From contig NZ_JARPQB010000023.1 in NCBI RefSeq assembly GCF_029478665.1, positions 62,001-126,000 of the forward strand: a DNA stretch of 64,000 bases, given 5' to 3'. The DNA is from Pseudomonas entomophila (GTDB taxonomy: Bacteria > Pseudomonadota > Gammaproteobacteria > Pseudomonadales > Pseudomonadaceae). Below, piece by piece: positions 46,519 to 57,196 of the stretch. The number at the start of each line of letters is the position of its first letter. Position 1 is the stretch's first letter. Position numbers and translations under genes: made by a program. The notes below the pieces were generated by a model. It was given only the letters and a program-made list of their open reading frames with translations. It searched no databases and was not told the origin of the DNA.

Positions 46519-47103
46519 TTACTCGCCCAGCACCTGACCAACGGTCGGGTCCTTGAACAGGCGGGTCAGGGCATCGCTGAGCACGTCGCTGACCAGCTTG
46601 GTGTTGGTTTCCTGGTTCGGCGCCATGCCGAAGCGCTGGTCCAGCGAGGCACCGTAACGGCCGCTGTAGCGACGGTTGGCATTCGACACGTCGGCACGGA
46701 AGGTGGCGCCGATGGTCGCCTCGGTCACGTACATCTTGTCCTTGGGCGACTGATATTTCAGTTCAGCCAGCGTCACGGTCAGCTGCGGCGCGTTGTAGGC
46801 GTTGGGGGTCGGGGTGAAGCCGAGCAGGCGCACCGCCGCCTCGGCCTGGGCCTGCAACTTGGGCACGACGTCGTTGCCATTGACGGTGATGGTGCTGGTC
46901 TCGGGGTACATGCCACCCCGGGTACCCAGCGACTGCGAGGCACGCCCGTCGACCACCTTGACCACCACCGGTTGGCCGTGGCCGACTGGGGCCAACTGTT
47001 GCGTTAGCTTGGGTTGCGGGCTGAGTTGTTGCGGGCTGTGGGCACAACCGGCCAGGCTCAGGCTGGCTACCGCGAACAAACCGACCAACAGACGTTGCAA
47101 CAT
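46519..47103 (-). CDS. YajG family lipoprotein
   Basis: Outer-membrane lipoprotein of 194 aa with a signal ending SLAGC and Cys at about residue 19. The body begins KVVDGRASQSLGTRGGMYPE, a YajG-family feature, and continues with EAAVRLLGFTP and ATFRADVSNANRRYSGRY. The function is unknown in any species as far as I know. The ATG at 47103 is fixed by the lipoprotein signal; the frame is open 28 codons further. Confidence 0.88.
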   Translation of the reverse strand: MLQRLLVGLFAVASLSLAGCAHSPQQLSPQPKLTQQLAPVGHGQPVVVKVVDGRASQSLGTRGGMYPETSTITVNGNDVVPKLQAQAEAAVRLLGFTPTPNAYNAPQLTVTLAELKYQSPKDKMYVTEATIGATFRADVSNANRRYSGRYGASLDQRFGMAPNQETNTKLVSDVLSDALTRLFKDPTVGQVLGE

Positions 47104-47247
47104 GCGCGTTTCTCCAGAAAAAGCGGCAAAGGCCCACAGTATACCCAGCGCGCCACAGGCCAGCCATCGGCCTTTCCCGCCTGTCACAATGGTTTCATGG
47201 CCCGCGCGCTATGCTGGCACCAGCCCGAACACACAGGACCGTCCGCC

Positions 47248-47481
47248 ATGAACCTGTTCTGGAACCTGCTCCTGCAACGCCCGCGCCACGCCACCTACGC
47301 CCGTCTCGACAGTGACGGCATCTGCCTGGGCTTCAAGCAGTGCAGCCTGCCACCAATCGGCAGCGGCTGGGTCCAGGTCAACGAGGCGCACCTGGGTTGG
47401 CTGGGCCAACCGCTGCCAGCCAGCGCCCGCCTTTGCACCCCTGCAAGGCGTCGTTGGCAGCAACGCACCCTGTCTGCCTGA
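47248..47481 (+). CDS. Small protein, unknown
   Basis: A 77-aa basic protein (MNLFWNLLLQRPRHATYARL, then GICLGFKQCSLPPIG) with no domain I recognise. There is ACAGGACC about 10 bases before the ATG. The C-terminus is Arg-rich (TPARRRWQQRTLSA). Coding status rests on the ribosome site and the plausible start, so it is only moderately supported. Confidence 0.5.
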   Translation: MNLFWNLLLQRPRHATYARLDSDGICLGFKQCSLPPIGSGWVQVNEAHLGWLGQPLPASARLCTPARRRWQQRTLSA

Positions 47482-48087
47482 CAAACGCTGCAATAAAAAC
47501 CCAAGAAGCATGACCTTTCTGCCCGCGACCTCGTTATAATCTCCCCCCGATTATAAGGACGTCTCCTGATCGGGCCCCGCATTCGCCGATTGACCCCGGC
47601 ACCCTCGACGCTTCGCCCACAGAGAGCCTTCCACTCAGGTCTTGCATTGGCTGTCGTGCCTGCTGTTTCCGGCCTTCTGCTTCGCATGAACCTGCGGGTT
47701 GCCATCGCGCAGTCCACTTTTGAGGTTCACGACTCCAAAAGAGCGTGAAAAAATGGTTTTTCACAACTTCACGAGAGTGTGGCGAGCAAATGAACAGTCT
47801 GGCATGTGCAAAAGCGGCAGATGATTCACAAACAGCCCTGAGCAGACGGCGCAAATGCTCCTGCAGGATAGGAGCCTGAGGCCGATCCATAACGCACGAC
47901 GGGCCCCTTGACCATAAGTCGAATTGCCGCACCCGTGGCAAACGGCGTTCAATACCTGAACACCCAAGACTGGTTGGCGGTGTCCGCTGGAGTTGCAAGA
48001 ACTGCGAAGAGTCGGACATGGCGATCCTGGCGACCCCAGGGTTCCTATGCTGTCAATTAGGTGCTGTAGATTGTGGAGACGCGTTAA
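47482..48087. other. 606-bp leader region upstream of mqo
   Basis: Long gap with no convincing gene. It holds a TATAAT at 47535-47540 with GACCTT 17 bases upstream, followed by a leader of over 500 bases. A hairpin GTGAAAAA/TTTTTCAC is at 47745-47764. Two tiny frames, 47686-47748 (20 aa) and 47790-47879 (29 aa with a CSC motif), are possible leader peptides without good ribosome sites. Base composition here is clearly less GC-rich than the genes around it. No riboswitch family is recognised. Confidence 0.6.
47535..47540 (+). promoter_or_regulatory. Candidate -10 box for the mqo leader
   Basis: TATAAT in the context CTCGTTATAATCTCC, 548 bp before the mqo ATG. The -35 candidate GACCTT is poor. 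A transcript from here would carry a very long leader. Confidence 0.45.
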
Positions 48088-49596
48088 ATGGCGCAGAACG
48101 AATCGGTTGATGTGGTACTGGTAGGCGCGGGCATCATGAGTGCCACCCTGGCCGTACTGCTCAAGGAGCTCGACCCGTCGATCAAGCTGGAGGTCGTCGA
48201 GGCGATGGACTCCGGGGCCGCGGAGAGTTCCAACCCCTGGAACAACGCCGGTACCGGCCATGCCGGCCTGTGCGAGCTGAACTATACCCCGCAGGCCGCC
48301 GATGGCAGCATCGATATCAAGAAGGCCGTGCACATCAACACCCAGTTCGAGGTATCGCGTCAGTTCTGGGCCTATCTCAGCAAAAAAGGCGGCTTCGGCT
48401 CGCCCCGCGCCTTCATCAACCCGGTGCCGCACCTGAGCTATGTCGAGGGTGACAAGGGTATTTCCTTCCTCAAGAAGCGCTTCGAGCTGCTCAAGCAGCA
48501 CCACGCCTTCGCGGACATGGAATACACCGAAGACAAGGCCGTGATGAACGAGTGGATGCCGCTGATGATGCCGGGCCGCCCGGCCGACCAGCGCATTGCC
48601 GCCACCCGCGTGATGAAGGGTACCGACGTCAACTTCGGCGCCCTGACCAACAAGCTGCTCAAGCAACTGGGCAACAGCCCGGATACCCAGGTCAAGTACA
48701 GCAAGAAAGTCGTCGGCCTGCGCCGCAACGGCAGCGGCTGGACCGTGAGCATCAAGGACGTCAACAGCGGCGGCAGCCGTGAAGTCGACGCCCGCTTCGT
48801 CTTCCTCGGCGCCGGCGGCGCGGCCCTGCCCCTGCTGCAACTGTCCGGCATCCCGGAGAGCAAGGGCTTCGGTGGCTTCCCGGTCAGCGGCCAATGGCTG
48901 CGTTGCGACAACCCGGAAATCGTCAAGCAGCACCAGGCCAAGGTCTACAGCCAGGCCGCGGTCGGCGCGCCACCGATGTCGGTCCCGCACCTGGACACCC
49001 GCGTGGTCGATGGCAACACCTCGCTGCTGTTCGGCCCGTATGCCGGCTTCACCACCAAGTTCCTCAAGCACGGCTCGCTCATGGACCTGCCGCTGTCGGT
49101 GCGCATGGGCAACATCGGCCCGATGCTGGCCGTGGCCCGCGACAACATGGACCTGACCAAGTACCTGGTCAGCGAAGTGATGCAGTCGATGGAGCAACGC
49201 CTGGAATCGCTGCGCCGCTTCTACCCGCAAGCGAAAGCCGAGGACTGGCGCCTGGAAGTGGCCGGCCAGCGCGTGCAGATCATCAAGAAGGACCCGAAGA
49301 AAGGCGGCATCCTGCAGTTCGGCACCGAACTGGTGGCGGCCGAGGACGGCAGCCTGGCCGCCCTGCTTGGCGCTTCGCCAGGCGCCTCGGTGACCGTGTC
49401 GATCATGCTCGAGCTGATCGAGCGCTGCTTCCCCGAGCAGGCCAAGGGTGCCTGGGCTGCCAAGCTCAAGGAAATCTTCCCGGCCCGCGAGAAGGTCCTG
49501 GCCACCGACGCCGCCCTGTACCACAAGATCAGCGCCGACAACGACGTGGCGCTGGACCTGGTGGACAGCAGCCCGGCCAAGCAGCATTACGCCTGA
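48088..49596 (+). CDS. mqo: Malate:quinone oxidoreductase
   Basis: Membrane-associated FAD enzyme that oxidises malate to oxaloacetate and reduces quinone, the main malate-oxidising step of the TCA cycle in pseudomonads. It has 502 aa. The FAD motif is [20 protein letters not shown]; other family blocks are [20 protein letters not shown] and [17 protein letters not shown] lies 11 bases before the ATG. It is preceded by a 606-bp leader and followed by a strong terminator, so it is transcribed alone. More than one mqo paralogue is normal in Pseudomonas; which one this is cannot be told here. Confidence 0.96.
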   Translation: MAQNESVDVVLVGAGIMSATLAVLLKELDPSIKLEVVEAMDSGAAESSNPWNNAGTGHAGLCELNYTPQAADGSIDIKKAVHINTQFEVSRQFWAYLSKKGGFGSPRAFINPVPHLSYVEGDKGISFLKKRFELLKQHHAFADMEYTEDKAVMNEWMPLMMPGRPADQRIAATRVMKGTDVNFGALTNKLLKQLGNSPDTQVKYSKKVVGLRRNGSGWTVSIKDVNSGGSREVDARFVFLGAGGAALPLLQLSGIPESKGFGGFPVSGQWLRCDNPEIVKQHQAKVYSQAAVGAPPMSVPHLDTRVVDGNTSLLFGPYAGFTTKFLKHGSLMDLPLSVRMGNIGPMLAVARDNMDLTKYLVSEVMQSMEQRLESLRRFYPQAKAEDWRLEVAGQRVQIIKKDPKKGGILQFGTELVAAEDGSLAALLGASPGASVTVSIMLELIERCFPEQAKGAWAAKLKEIFPAREKVLATDAALYHKISADNDVALDLVDSSPAKQHYA

Positions 49597-49609
49597 ACCG
49601 GCTGAAACG

Positions 49610-49637
49610 AAAAAACGCCCCTCGGGGCGTTTTTTTG
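49610..49637 (+). terminator. Terminator after mqo
   Basis: AAAAAACGCCCC-TC-GGGGCGTTTTTTT, 14 bp after the mqo stop; a textbook Rho-independent terminator. Confidence 0.95.
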
Positions 49638-49667
49638 TGCCTGTTCCCCAACCCCCGCATTTCTATT

Positions 49668-49792
49668 TGTAGGAGCGGCCTTGTGCCGCGAAAGGGCTGC
49701 GAAGCAGCCCCAGCGATGTTGAGTGTTGAGGCAAGGCATCAATCCGGGGCCGCTTCGCGACCCTTTCGCGGCACAAGGCCGCTCCTACAGGA
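49668..49792. repeat. REP inverted pair, class GCGGCC-TTGTG-CCGC
   Basis: Left unit TGTAGGAGCGGCCTTGTGCC and a mirrored right unit ending GGCCGCTCCTACAG, with inner GGGCTGCGAAGCAGCCC and GGGGCCGCTTCGCGACCC hairpins. Convergent gap mqo/PA4642-family. Confidence 0.9.
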
Positions 49793-49810
49793 AACGTCGA
49801 ACGAGCTGAT

Positions 49811-50101
49811 TCAACCGCGGGCGTTGTCGATGATCTCGATGTACTCCGGCGCATTGCGCTGGTCGGCGATCGCCTCGACGAAGGTCTTGCCGTGCTCGTC
49901 CTTGCCATCCAGGTCATAGCCGGCCGCGACGAAGAACCCCACATAGCGTTCGAAGTCATCGACACGCAGGCCGCGATAGCCCTTGATCAGCTTGTGATGC
50001 GATGGCGAGGTGAGGCCATCGGCCGGCTCGAACTGCAGGAACGACTTGATGTACTCGTCGCTGATCTCGTCACCAATCACTTGTTTCTTGTCTTTGCGCA
50101 T
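49811..50101 (-). CDS. PA4642 family protein
   Basis: A 96-aa soluble protein (MRKDKKQVIGDEISDEYIKS, then FLQFEPADGLTSPSHHKLIK) that matches what I recall of the Pseudomonas PA4642 family. Its function is unknown. The ATG at 50101 has GGAG 9 bases upstream. It lies near mqo, hpt and upp, as it does in P. aeruginosa as I remember it. Confidence 0.75.
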   Translation of the reverse strand: MRKDKKQVIGDEISDEYIKSFLQFEPADGLTSPSHHKLIKGYRGLRVDDFERYVGFFVAAGYDLDGKDEHGKTFVEAIADQRNAPEYIEIIDNARG

Positions 50102-50169
50102 CGCCGACTCCAACTGGACCATCACGGTAATTCGAAGGCCGGCAGTGTACCCCTCGAAACCTGCGAGCC

Positions 50170-50640
50170 TCAACGCGTACGTACGGTACCGGTGTGCAAG
50201 TCGGCCCAGACGTGGCCATTGGTGTAGGTGAGGAACTGCACATACAGGGTTTCGTTGCGCAGCAGGTCCATGATCACCCGGTAGTCCGCCATCGGATAGT
50301 TGAGGGTCAGGGTGCGGCTGTTGTCGTCATAAACCGGCTTTTTCAGGCTCTTGCCACCTTCTCCATCGAAATTGATCAGCACCTGGCCGATGGTCGAGCC
50401 CTTGCTCAACGGCTTGCCTTTCAGGCGCATCTGCAAGGAAGACGTGATCGGAATGGGTTGCTGGTCGGACTGGCGCTGGGTACCCACCACCACGGTGTAG
50501 TCGGTGACCTGCAACAATTGCTGGCTGGTCGGCGCTTCCTGGCGCAGGGACAGGTCGTCGGGGGGGAGGAACTGGCTGTGCAGCGGAGCGGCCGAGAGCG
50601 GAAGGCTCACCGCCAGCAGGAGGGGGACGATTGCACGCAT
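50170..50640 (-). CDS. Exported protein, unknown
   Basis: A 156-aa protein with a signal peptide (VPLLLAVSLPLSAAP) and a beta-rich mature part (LLQVTDYTVVVGTQRQSDQQ, LTLNYPMADYRVIMDLL, VQFLTYTNGHVWADLHTG). It is probably periplasmic. The ATG at 50640 follows AAGGAGCC. I recognise no domain; it lies on the same strand as the PA4642-family gene, 68 bp apart. Confidence 0.72.
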   Translation of the reverse strand: MRAIVPLLLAVSLPLSAAPLHSQFLPPDDLSLRQEAPTSQQLLQVTDYTVVVGTQRQSDQQPIPITSSLQMRLKGKPLSKGSTIGQVLINFDGEGGKSLKKPVYDDNSRTLTLNYPMADYRVIMDLLRNETLYVQFLTYTNGHVWADLHTGTVRTR

Positions 50641-50685
50641 GTGAGGCTCCTTGGTATGAGCAGGCACTCTACGCATGGCCCCTGT

Positions 50686-50716
50686 CGCGGGGCAAGCCCG
50701 CTCCCAGGAGCGGCCA
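50686..50716. repeat. REP-like half unit
   Basis: TCGCGGGGCAAGCCCGCTCC followed by CAGGAGCGG looks like a decayed REP unit: the GCGGG/CCCGC stem is kept but the TGTAGGAGC flank is altered. Tandem gap between the cupin and the exported protein. Confidence 0.55.
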
Positions 50717-50721
50717 TTCAG

Positions 50722-51195
50722 TCAGGCGAACTGCGCGCACATCCAGGCGTGGTACTCGGCAACGCCGGCATCACCGTCGCGAGGCGCCCATTCAGCCAAC
50801 TCACCCTCACCGACCGGACGATACGGCCCTGCCTTGCATTCGAACATGATGCTGTCGTCTTCCAGTACCACCAGGCCATGGAAAACACCTGGCGCGAGGT
50901 CGACGCCCAGGCATTCCCCTCCGGCCTCGAGTACACGCTTGTCGATCACGGCACCCCGGTCATCGAAGATCAGCAAGCCCAGGCGCCCCCTCAGCACGAT
51001 CAACGTCTCGGCCTTGTCATCGCTCAAGTGACGATGGGGCTGGATGTAGGTACGCGGCTGCAGGCCCACGGCCATGCGATGGCATGGCTCCTCCATACCA
51101 TGGAAGTTGTGGTTCTGGCGCCCACGCGGGCTGGAAGTAGCACGCTCTGCCAGCGCGGTGAACAACGACTGATCGAGGAACCCCGGCTGGCGCAT
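50722..51195 (-). CDS. WbuC-family cupin
   Basis: A 157-aa cupin-fold protein. Metal-binding-like stretches are IQPHRHLSDDKAETLIVLRG and GECLGVDLAPGVFHGLVVLE. WbuC-type cupins are often found with polysaccharide genes, but none is near. The ATG at 51195 is 2 bp after the hpt stop, so it is transcribed with hpt; the upstream open frame lies within hpt. Confidence 0.78.
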   Translation of the reverse strand: MRQPGFLDQSLFTALAERATSSPRGRQNHNFHGMEEPCHRMAVGLQPRTYIQPHRHLSDDKAETLIVLRGRLGLLIFDDRGAVIDKRVLEAGGECLGVDLAPGVFHGLVVLEDDSIMFECKAGPYRPVGEGELAEWAPRDGDAGVAEYHAWMCAQFA

Positions 51196-51197
51196 GA

Positions 51198-51755
51198 TCA
51201 CAACCCCTTGACGGCGAAGATACCGTTGGCGTTGCGCCAGTAGCCCTTGTAGTCCATGCCGTAGCCGAAGATGTAGCGGTCCACGCACGGCAAGCCGGAG
51301 TAGGTGGCCTTCAGGTCCGGGCTGGCCTTGCGATCATGATCCTTGTCGATCAGCACGGCGGTGTGTACCGCGCGGGCGCCGGCGTGCTTGCAGAACTCGA
51401 TGATGGCGCTCAGGGTGTGGCCTTCGTCGAGGATGTCATCGACGATCAGCACGTCACGGTCGATGAACGACACTTCCGGCTTGGCCTTCCAGAACAGCTC
51501 GCCACCACTGGTGGTGTTGCGGTAGCGGGTGGCGTGCAGGTAGGAGGCTTCCAGCGGGAACTGCAGGTGGGTGAGCAGCTTGCCGGAGAAGATCAGGCCG
51601 CCGTTCATCACGCAGAAGACCACCGGGTTCTTATCGTGCAGGTCCTGGCAGATCTGTTTGCCGACCTCGGCGATGGCGGCCTCGACCTCGGCTTCGTTGT
51701 ACAGGCAATCAGCCTCGCGCATCACTTGACGGATATGCTCGAGATCGGCGGACAT
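51198..51755 (-). CDS. hpt: Hypoxanthine-guanine phosphoribosyltransferase
   Basis: Purine salvage enzyme joining hypoxanthine or guanine to PRPP, 185 aa. The PRPP motif is VLIVDDILDEGHTLSAII, preceded by the flexible-loop region RYRNTTSGGELFWKAKPEVS; base binding is in VDRYIFGYGMDYKGYWRN. TGGAGAG lies 7 bases before the ATG. It is divergent from upp, with both salvage genes side by side, and is followed by the cupin gene. Confidence 0.95.
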   Translation of the reverse strand: MSADLEHIRQVMREADCLYNEAEVEAAIAEVGKQICQDLHDKNPVVFCVMNGGLIFSGKLLTHLQFPLEASYLHATRYRNTTSGGELFWKAKPEVSFIDRDVLIVDDILDEGHTLSAIIEFCKHAGARAVHTAVLIDKDHDRKASPDLKATYSGLPCVDRYIFGYGMDYKGYWRNANGIFAVKGL

Positions 51756-51920
51756 GGCGCTCTCCAGGGGGTGCGTTTTGGAAAAGCGGGAAAAGGTACG
51801 CATCCGCTCGTCCCAGATCAAGCCTTTATGGACTAACGTGCACAATGACTGCACGACATCAGGGACTGAATAGATTAACCTAGCGCGGTTTTTTTGCCCG
51901 CCTCCCGGAGCCCTCCCCCC

Positions 51921-52559
51921 ATGCCTACTCGTGAGATCCGCCATCCGCTGATCCGCCATAAGCTCGGCCTGATGCGCCGTGCCGATATCAGCACCAAGAA
52001 TTTTCGCGAACTCGCCCAGGAAGTCGGCGCCCTCCTGACCTACGAAGCCACCCAGGACCTGCCACTCGAAACTTACGAGATCGACGGCTGGTGCGGCAAG
52101 GTGCAGGTCGAGAAAATCGCCGGCAAGAAGATCACCGTGGTGCCGATCCTGCGCGCCGGCATCGGCATGCTCGACGGCGTGCTCAGCCTGATCCCGGGCG
52201 CCAAGGTCAGTGCCGTGGGCGTTGCCCGCAACGAAGAAACCCTGGAAGCCCACACCTACCTGGAAAAGCTCGCGCCGGACATCAACCAGCGCCTGGCCCT
52301 GATCATCGACCCGATGCTGGCCACCGGTGGCTCGATGGTCGCCACCATTGACCTGCTGAAAAAGGCCGGCTGCAAGGAAATCCGCGCCATGGTGCTGGTA
52401 GCCGCCCCCGAAGGCATCGAAGTGGTGGAAAAAGCCCACCCGGACGTGCGGATCTACACCGCATCGATCGACCAGCGCCTGAATGAGCACGGTTACATCG
52501 TCCCCGGCCTGGGCGATGCCGGCGACAAGATCTTCGGCACCAAGCAGAAGGACGCCTGA
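51921..52559 (+). CDS. upp: Uracil phosphoribosyltransferase
   Basis: Makes UMP from uracil and PRPP, 212 aa. Family marks are the start [16 protein letters not shown], the loop [14 protein letters not shown], the PRPP site [13 protein letters not shown] and the uracil-binding [13 protein letters not shown]. The ATG at 51921 has CCGGAG about 9 bases upstream. It is followed 2 bp after its stop by the uracil permease, an operon that links uptake and capture of uracil. Confidence 0.97.
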   Translation: MPTREIRHPLIRHKLGLMRRADISTKNFRELAQEVGALLTYEATQDLPLETYEIDGWCGKVQVEKIAGKKITVVPILRAGIGMLDGVLSLIPGAKVSAVGVARNEETLEAHTYLEKLAPDINQRLALIIDPMLATGGSMVATIDLLKKAGCKEIRAMVLVAAPEGIEVVEKAHPDVRIYTASIDQRLNEHGYIVPGLGDAGDKIFGTKQKDA

Positions 52560-52561
52560 TC

Positions 52562-53836
52562 ATGCAGGACGGCTTCAACGACCCGCTCTGGCGCCAGGTC
52601 GTCTCGGGCGCGCAGATGCTCTTCGTGGCATTCGGCGCGCTGGTACTGATGCCGCTGATCACCGGCCTCGACCCCAATGTGGCGCTGTTCACCGCCGGCC
52701 TCGGCACCTTGCTGTTCCAGCTGGTGACCGGCCGCCAGGTCCCGGTGTTCCTCGCTTCGAGCTTCGCCTTCATTACCCCGATCATCCTCGCCAAGGGCCA
52801 GTTCGGCCTGGCCGCGACCATGGGCGGGGTGATGGCCGCCGGCTTCGTCTACACCTTCATGGGCCTGATGGTGAAGATCAAGGGCACCGGCTTCATCGAC
52901 CGCATGCTGCCACCGGTAGTGATCGGCCCGGTGATCATCTCCATCGGCCTGGCCATGGCGCCGATTGCCGCCAACATGGCCATGGGCAAGGCCGGTGACG
53001 GCAGCGTACTGATGCCGTACCAGACCGCGATGATGATCTCCATGCCGGCGTTGCTGACCACCTTGATCGTGGCCGTGTTCGGCAAGGGCATCTTCCGCCT
53101 GGTGCCGATCATCTCCGGCGTACTGGTAGGCTTTGCCCTGTCGTTCGCCTTTGGCGTGGTCGATACCGCCAAGATCGCCGCCGCGCCCTGGCTGGAACTG
53201 CCCAAGTTCACCGCGCCGGAATTCAACTGGCAGGCGATCCTGTTCATCGTTCCGGTGGCCCTGGCGCCAGCGATCGAGCATATCGGCGGGGTGATTGCGG
53301 TGGGTAGCGTGACCGGTCGCGACTACCTGAAGAAGCCCGGCCTGCACCGCACCCTGCTGGGTGATGGGCTGGCCACCACCGCCGCCGGCCTGTTCGGTGG
53401 CCCGCCCAACACCACCTACGCCGAAGTCACCGGCGCGGTGATGCTGACCAAGAACTACAACCCGAAGATCATGACCTGGGCGGCGGTGTTCGCCATCACC
53501 CTGGCTTTCATCGGCAAGTTCGGCGCGCTGCTGCAGAGCATTCCGGTACCGGTGATGGGTGGCATTCTCTGCCTGCTGTTCGGCTCGATCGCGGCGGTGG
53601 GCATGAACACCATGATCCGCCACAAGATCGACCTGGCCGAAGCGCGCAACCTGGTGATCGTCTCGGTGACCCTGGTGTTCGGTATCGGCGGCGTGCTGAT
53701 TGGCAGCGGTGATGGCCCGGACGACTGGGGCCTGAAGGGCATCGCCCTGTGCGCCATCGTGGCCATTGCCCTGAACCTGATCCTGCCCGGCAACGATGGC
53801 TGGAAAAACAAGAAGCTGGACGATCAGTTGCACTGA
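52562..53836 (+). CDS. uraA: Uracil permease
   Basis: Inner-membrane uracil:proton symporter of the NCS2/NAT family, 424 aa with about 14 membrane segments. It has the core ALAPAIEHIGGVIAVGSVTG and the NAT signature LFGGPPNTTYAEVTGAVM. The gene starts 2 bp after upp, so the two are coupled. The upstream Upp traps the uracil it imports. A REP pair lies behind it. Confidence 0.95.
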   Translation: MQDGFNDPLWRQVVSGAQMLFVAFGALVLMPLITGLDPNVALFTAGLGTLLFQLVTGRQVPVFLASSFAFITPIILAKGQFGLAATMGGVMAAGFVYTFMGLMVKIKGTGFIDRMLPPVVIGPVIISIGLAMAPIAANMAMGKAGDGSVLMPYQTAMMISMPALLTTLIVAVFGKGIFRLVPIISGVLVGFALSFAFGVVDTAKIAAAPWLELPKFTAPEFNWQAILFIVPVALAPAIEHIGGVIAVGSVTGRDYLKKPGLHRTLLGDGLATTAAGLFGGPPNTTYAEVTGAVMLTKNYNPKIMTWAAVFAITLAFIGKFGALLQSIPVPVMGGILCLLFGSIAAVGMNTMIRHKIDLAEARNLVIVSVTLVFGIGGVLIGSGDGPDDWGLKGIALCAIVAIALNLILPGNDGWKNKKLDDQLH

Positions 53837-53852
53837 TCCTTCATTGAAGTCC

Positions 53853-53957
53853 TGGGGCCGCCTTGCGGCCCTTTCGCGGCACAAGGCCGCTCCTACAGAC
53901 GATCGCGGTCCCCTGTAGGAGCGGCCTTGTGCCGCGAGAGGGCTGCAAAGCAGCCCC
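53853..53957. repeat. REP inverted pair, class GCGGCC-TTGTG-CCGC
   Basis: Left unit mirrored (GGGGCCGCCTTGCGGCCC, ending CCGCTCCTACAG) and right unit CTGTAGGAGCGGCCTTGTGC. Here the TGTAGG ends point towards each other, opposite to most pairs in this window. Convergent gap uraA/hemH. Confidence 0.9.
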
Positions 53958-53981
53958 TCGATTCAAAGCCGGGCAAGTTTC

Positions 53982-54995
53982 TCAGGCCTTCTCGCACATC
54001 CCCGCCAACACCCTCACCCACTCCGGGTGATCATTCAGGCACGGCACCAGCACCAGCTCTTTGCCGCCTGCCTCGATGAACTGCTCCTTGCCCCGATCGC
54101 CGATCTCCTCCAGCGTCTCGATGCAATCGGCGACGAACGCCGGGCACATCACCAGCAACTTCTTCACCCCGGCCTTGCCCAGTTCGTCCAGGCGCGTCTC
54201 GGTGTAGGGCTCGATCCATTTGGCGCGCCCCAGGCGCGACTGGAACGACACCGACCACTTGCCGTCAGGAATGCCCATCTTCTGCGCGAACGCCTTGGCC
54301 GTGGCCAGGCACTGGCCGCGGTAGCACACCGCACGCACCTCGGCGCTTGCGTCCTTGCAGCAATCGGCGGCCTGGAAGTCGTGATTGCCGGTAGGGTCGA
54401 GCTTCTTCAGGTGGCGTTCGGGCAAACCGTGAAAACTCAGCAGCAAGTGATCGTAGTCTTGTGTCAGGTACGGCCGGGCACTGGCGGCCAGCGCCTCGAT
54501 ATAGTCGGGGTGGTCGTAGAACGGTTGCAGGGTGCGCGTCTGCAGTGGCAGCTTGCGCTCGGTGATGGTGTGCTTCGCCAGTTCCACCACTGTGCTCACT
54601 GTGCTGTCGGCGAACTGTGGATACAGCGGCGCCAGCGTCACCTTGCGTACGCCCTGGGCCGCCAGGCGTTCGAGCACGTCCGGCAGGGCCGGCTCACCGT
54701 AGCGCATGGCGATTTCCACCGGCCCGTGGGGCCAGTGCTCGACCATCGCGGCTTGCAGACGGCGGGTCAGCACCACCAGCGGCGAGCCTTCGTCCCACCA
54801 GATCGAGGCATAGGCATGGGCCGACTGCTCCGGGCGCTTGATCAGGATCAGCGACACCAGCAACCGCCGCACCGGCCAGGGCAGGTCGATCACGTAAGGG
54901 TCCATGAGGAACTGGTTGAGGTAACGGCGCACGTCAGCCACCGAAGTGGAGGCCGGCGAACCCAGGTTGACCAGCAGCAGGGCATGATCGGTCAT
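53982..54995 (-). CDS. hemH: Ferrochelatase
   Basis: Inserts Fe2+ into protoporphyrin IX, the last step of heme synthesis, 337 aa. The catalytic His is in [12 protein letters not shown]; the core [18 protein letters not shown] and the acidic metal path [10 protein letters not shown] follow. The ATG at 54995 starts the family sequence [14 protein letters not shown]. It is 13 bp after the TIGR01777 epimerase gene on the same strand, which is unusual company for hemH but fits a light-stress set, since free porphyrin is phototoxic. Confidence 0.96.
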   Translation of the reverse strand: MTDHALLLVNLGSPASTSVADVRRYLNQFLMDPYVIDLPWPVRRLLVSLILIKRPEQSAHAYASIWWDEGSPLVVLTRRLQAAMVEHWPHGPVEIAMRYGEPALPDVLERLAAQGVRKVTLAPLYPQFADSTVSTVVELAKHTITERKLPLQTRTLQPFYDHPDYIEALAASARPYLTQDYDHLLLSFHGLPERHLKKLDPTGNHDFQAADCCKDASAEVRAVCYRGQCLATAKAFAQKMGIPDGKWSVSFQSRLGRAKWIEPYTETRLDELGKAGVKKLLVMCPAFVADCIETLEEIGDRGKEQFIEAGGKELVLVPCLNDHPEWVRVLAGMCEKA

Positions 54996-55008
54996 GCAGC
55001 GTCCTATG

Positions 55009-55914
55009 TCAGAGGCGCCTGGACAGGTCGTCCAGGGCCGATTGCAGATCGTTGAAGCGGAACGTGAAGCCTGCCGCCAGCAGGCGCACGGGGCGCGCGC
55101 GCTGGCCACCGAGCAGCAGCGTCGACAGCTCGCCCAGCCCGGCCTTGAGCAACAACGCCGGCATCGGCATGAATGCCGGGCGGTGCAGCGCACGGCCCAG
55201 GCGCCTGGCGAACTCGCGATTGCGCACAGGCTCTGGCGCGCAGGCATTATAAGGACCGCTCGCCTCGTTGTGCCGCAAGAGAAAATCAATCAGGGCGACC
55301 TGGTCTTCTATATGGACCCAGGGCATCCATTGCCGGCCATCGCCCAACGGCCCGCCCAGCCCCAGCTTGAACGGCAGGCGCAGACGCGACAAAAAGCCGC
55401 CGTCACTGGCCAGCACCAGCCCTGTGCGCACCAGTACCACGCGAATCCCGAGAGCCTGCGCGCGGCAAGCGGTCTCTTCCCAGGCAATGCACAGTTGGCT
55501 GGCGAAGTCTTCCTTCACAGGTGGCGAAGCCTCGGTCAGTTCACGCTCGCCGCCATCGCCGTACCAGCCCACGGCGGAGCCCGAGATCAGAACGGCAGGG
55601 CGTTGTTCGCGGCTTTCCAACCAGGCCAGCAACTGTTCGGTGAGGGTCACGCGGCTAGCCCACAGCAAGGTCCGTCGCGCGGCCGTCCAGGGACGATCTG
55701 CGATCGGCGCGCCCGCCAGGTTGATCACCGCATCCAGCGGATCGTCCTGGGCGATATCGTCCAGGCGGGCGACACCACGTACACCCGTGCCGCAGCGTTT
55801 CGGCACCTGTTCGGGGGTTCGGCTCCACACGGTCAGGCGATGGCCCTGGCCGCGCCAGAGCTGGCACAGGTGCTGGCCAATGAGGCCGGTACCGCCGGTC
55901 AGCAATATATGCAT
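55009..55914 (-). CDS. TIGR01777 family epimerase-like protein
   Basis: NAD-binding extended-SDR-fold protein of 301 aa, like E. coli YfcH. The Rossmann motif [20 protein letters not shown] is at the very start; a [19 protein letters not shown] stretch is typical. The catalytic YxxxK pair is not conserved in this family. Substrate unknown. It is divergent from the FAD gene across a gap that holds a LitR-type inverted repeat, and is first in a unit with hemH. Confidence 0.88.
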   Translation of the reverse strand: MHILLTGGTGLIGQHLCQLWRGQGHRLTVWSRTPEQVPKRCGTGVRGVARLDDIAQDDPLDAVINLAGAPIADRPWTAARRTLLWASRVTLTEQLLAWLESREQRPAVLISGSAVGWYGDGGERELTEASPPVKEDFASQLCIAWEETACRAQALGIRVVLVRTGLVLASDGGFLSRLRLPFKLGLGGPLGDGRQWMPWVHIEDQVALIDFLLRHNEASGPYNACAPEPVRNREFARRLGRALHRPAFMPMPALLLKAGLGELSTLLLGGQRARPVRLLAAGFTFRFNDLQSALDDLSRRL

Positions 55915-55954
55915 GGCTGTGTCCTCACAGTTGGCGGCCGTGGTCTATTTTTAA

Positions 55955-57088
<1,134 letters not shown>

Positions 57089-57099
57089 CGGGAACGGCA

Positions 57100-57131
57100 A
57101 ACTTATACAAAAAGTAGTACTTGTATAAGTT
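57100..57131. promoter_or_regulatory. Proposed LitR operator 2
   Basis: Perfect inverted repeat AACTTATACAA - 10 bases - TTGTATAAGTT, starting 11 bp after the FAD gene and 66 bp before the DUF523 ATG. The site is AT-rich in a GC-rich genome, as expected for a conserved operator. Confidence 0.78.
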
Positions 57132-57149
57132 TGTAAATGTGCTGGAATA

Positions 57150-57181
57150 AACCTGTACAAGCCGAGCCTTATGTACAAGTT
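57150..57181. promoter_or_regulatory. Proposed LitR operator 3
   Basis: AACCTGTACAA - 10 bases - ATGTACAAGTT, 9 of 11 arm positions complementary, 18 bases after operator 2 and 15 bases before the DUF523 ATG. It lies close to the likely transcription start of the DUF523-litR-phr unit. Confidence 0.65.
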
Positions 57182-57196
57182 ATTCTGGAGTCCGCA

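Noticed and set aside
47745..47764. AT-rich hairpin before mqo as a terminator
   Set aside because: Weak stem, T-run lies inside the stem and not after it.
47686..47879. Two tiny frames (20 and 29 codons) before mqo as genes
   Set aside because: No good ribosome sites and no known family; kept only as a possible leader feature.
47761..49587. A 608-codon minus-strand frame opposite mqo
   Set aside because: Shadow of mqo: low-complexity composition, no ribosome site, no family match.
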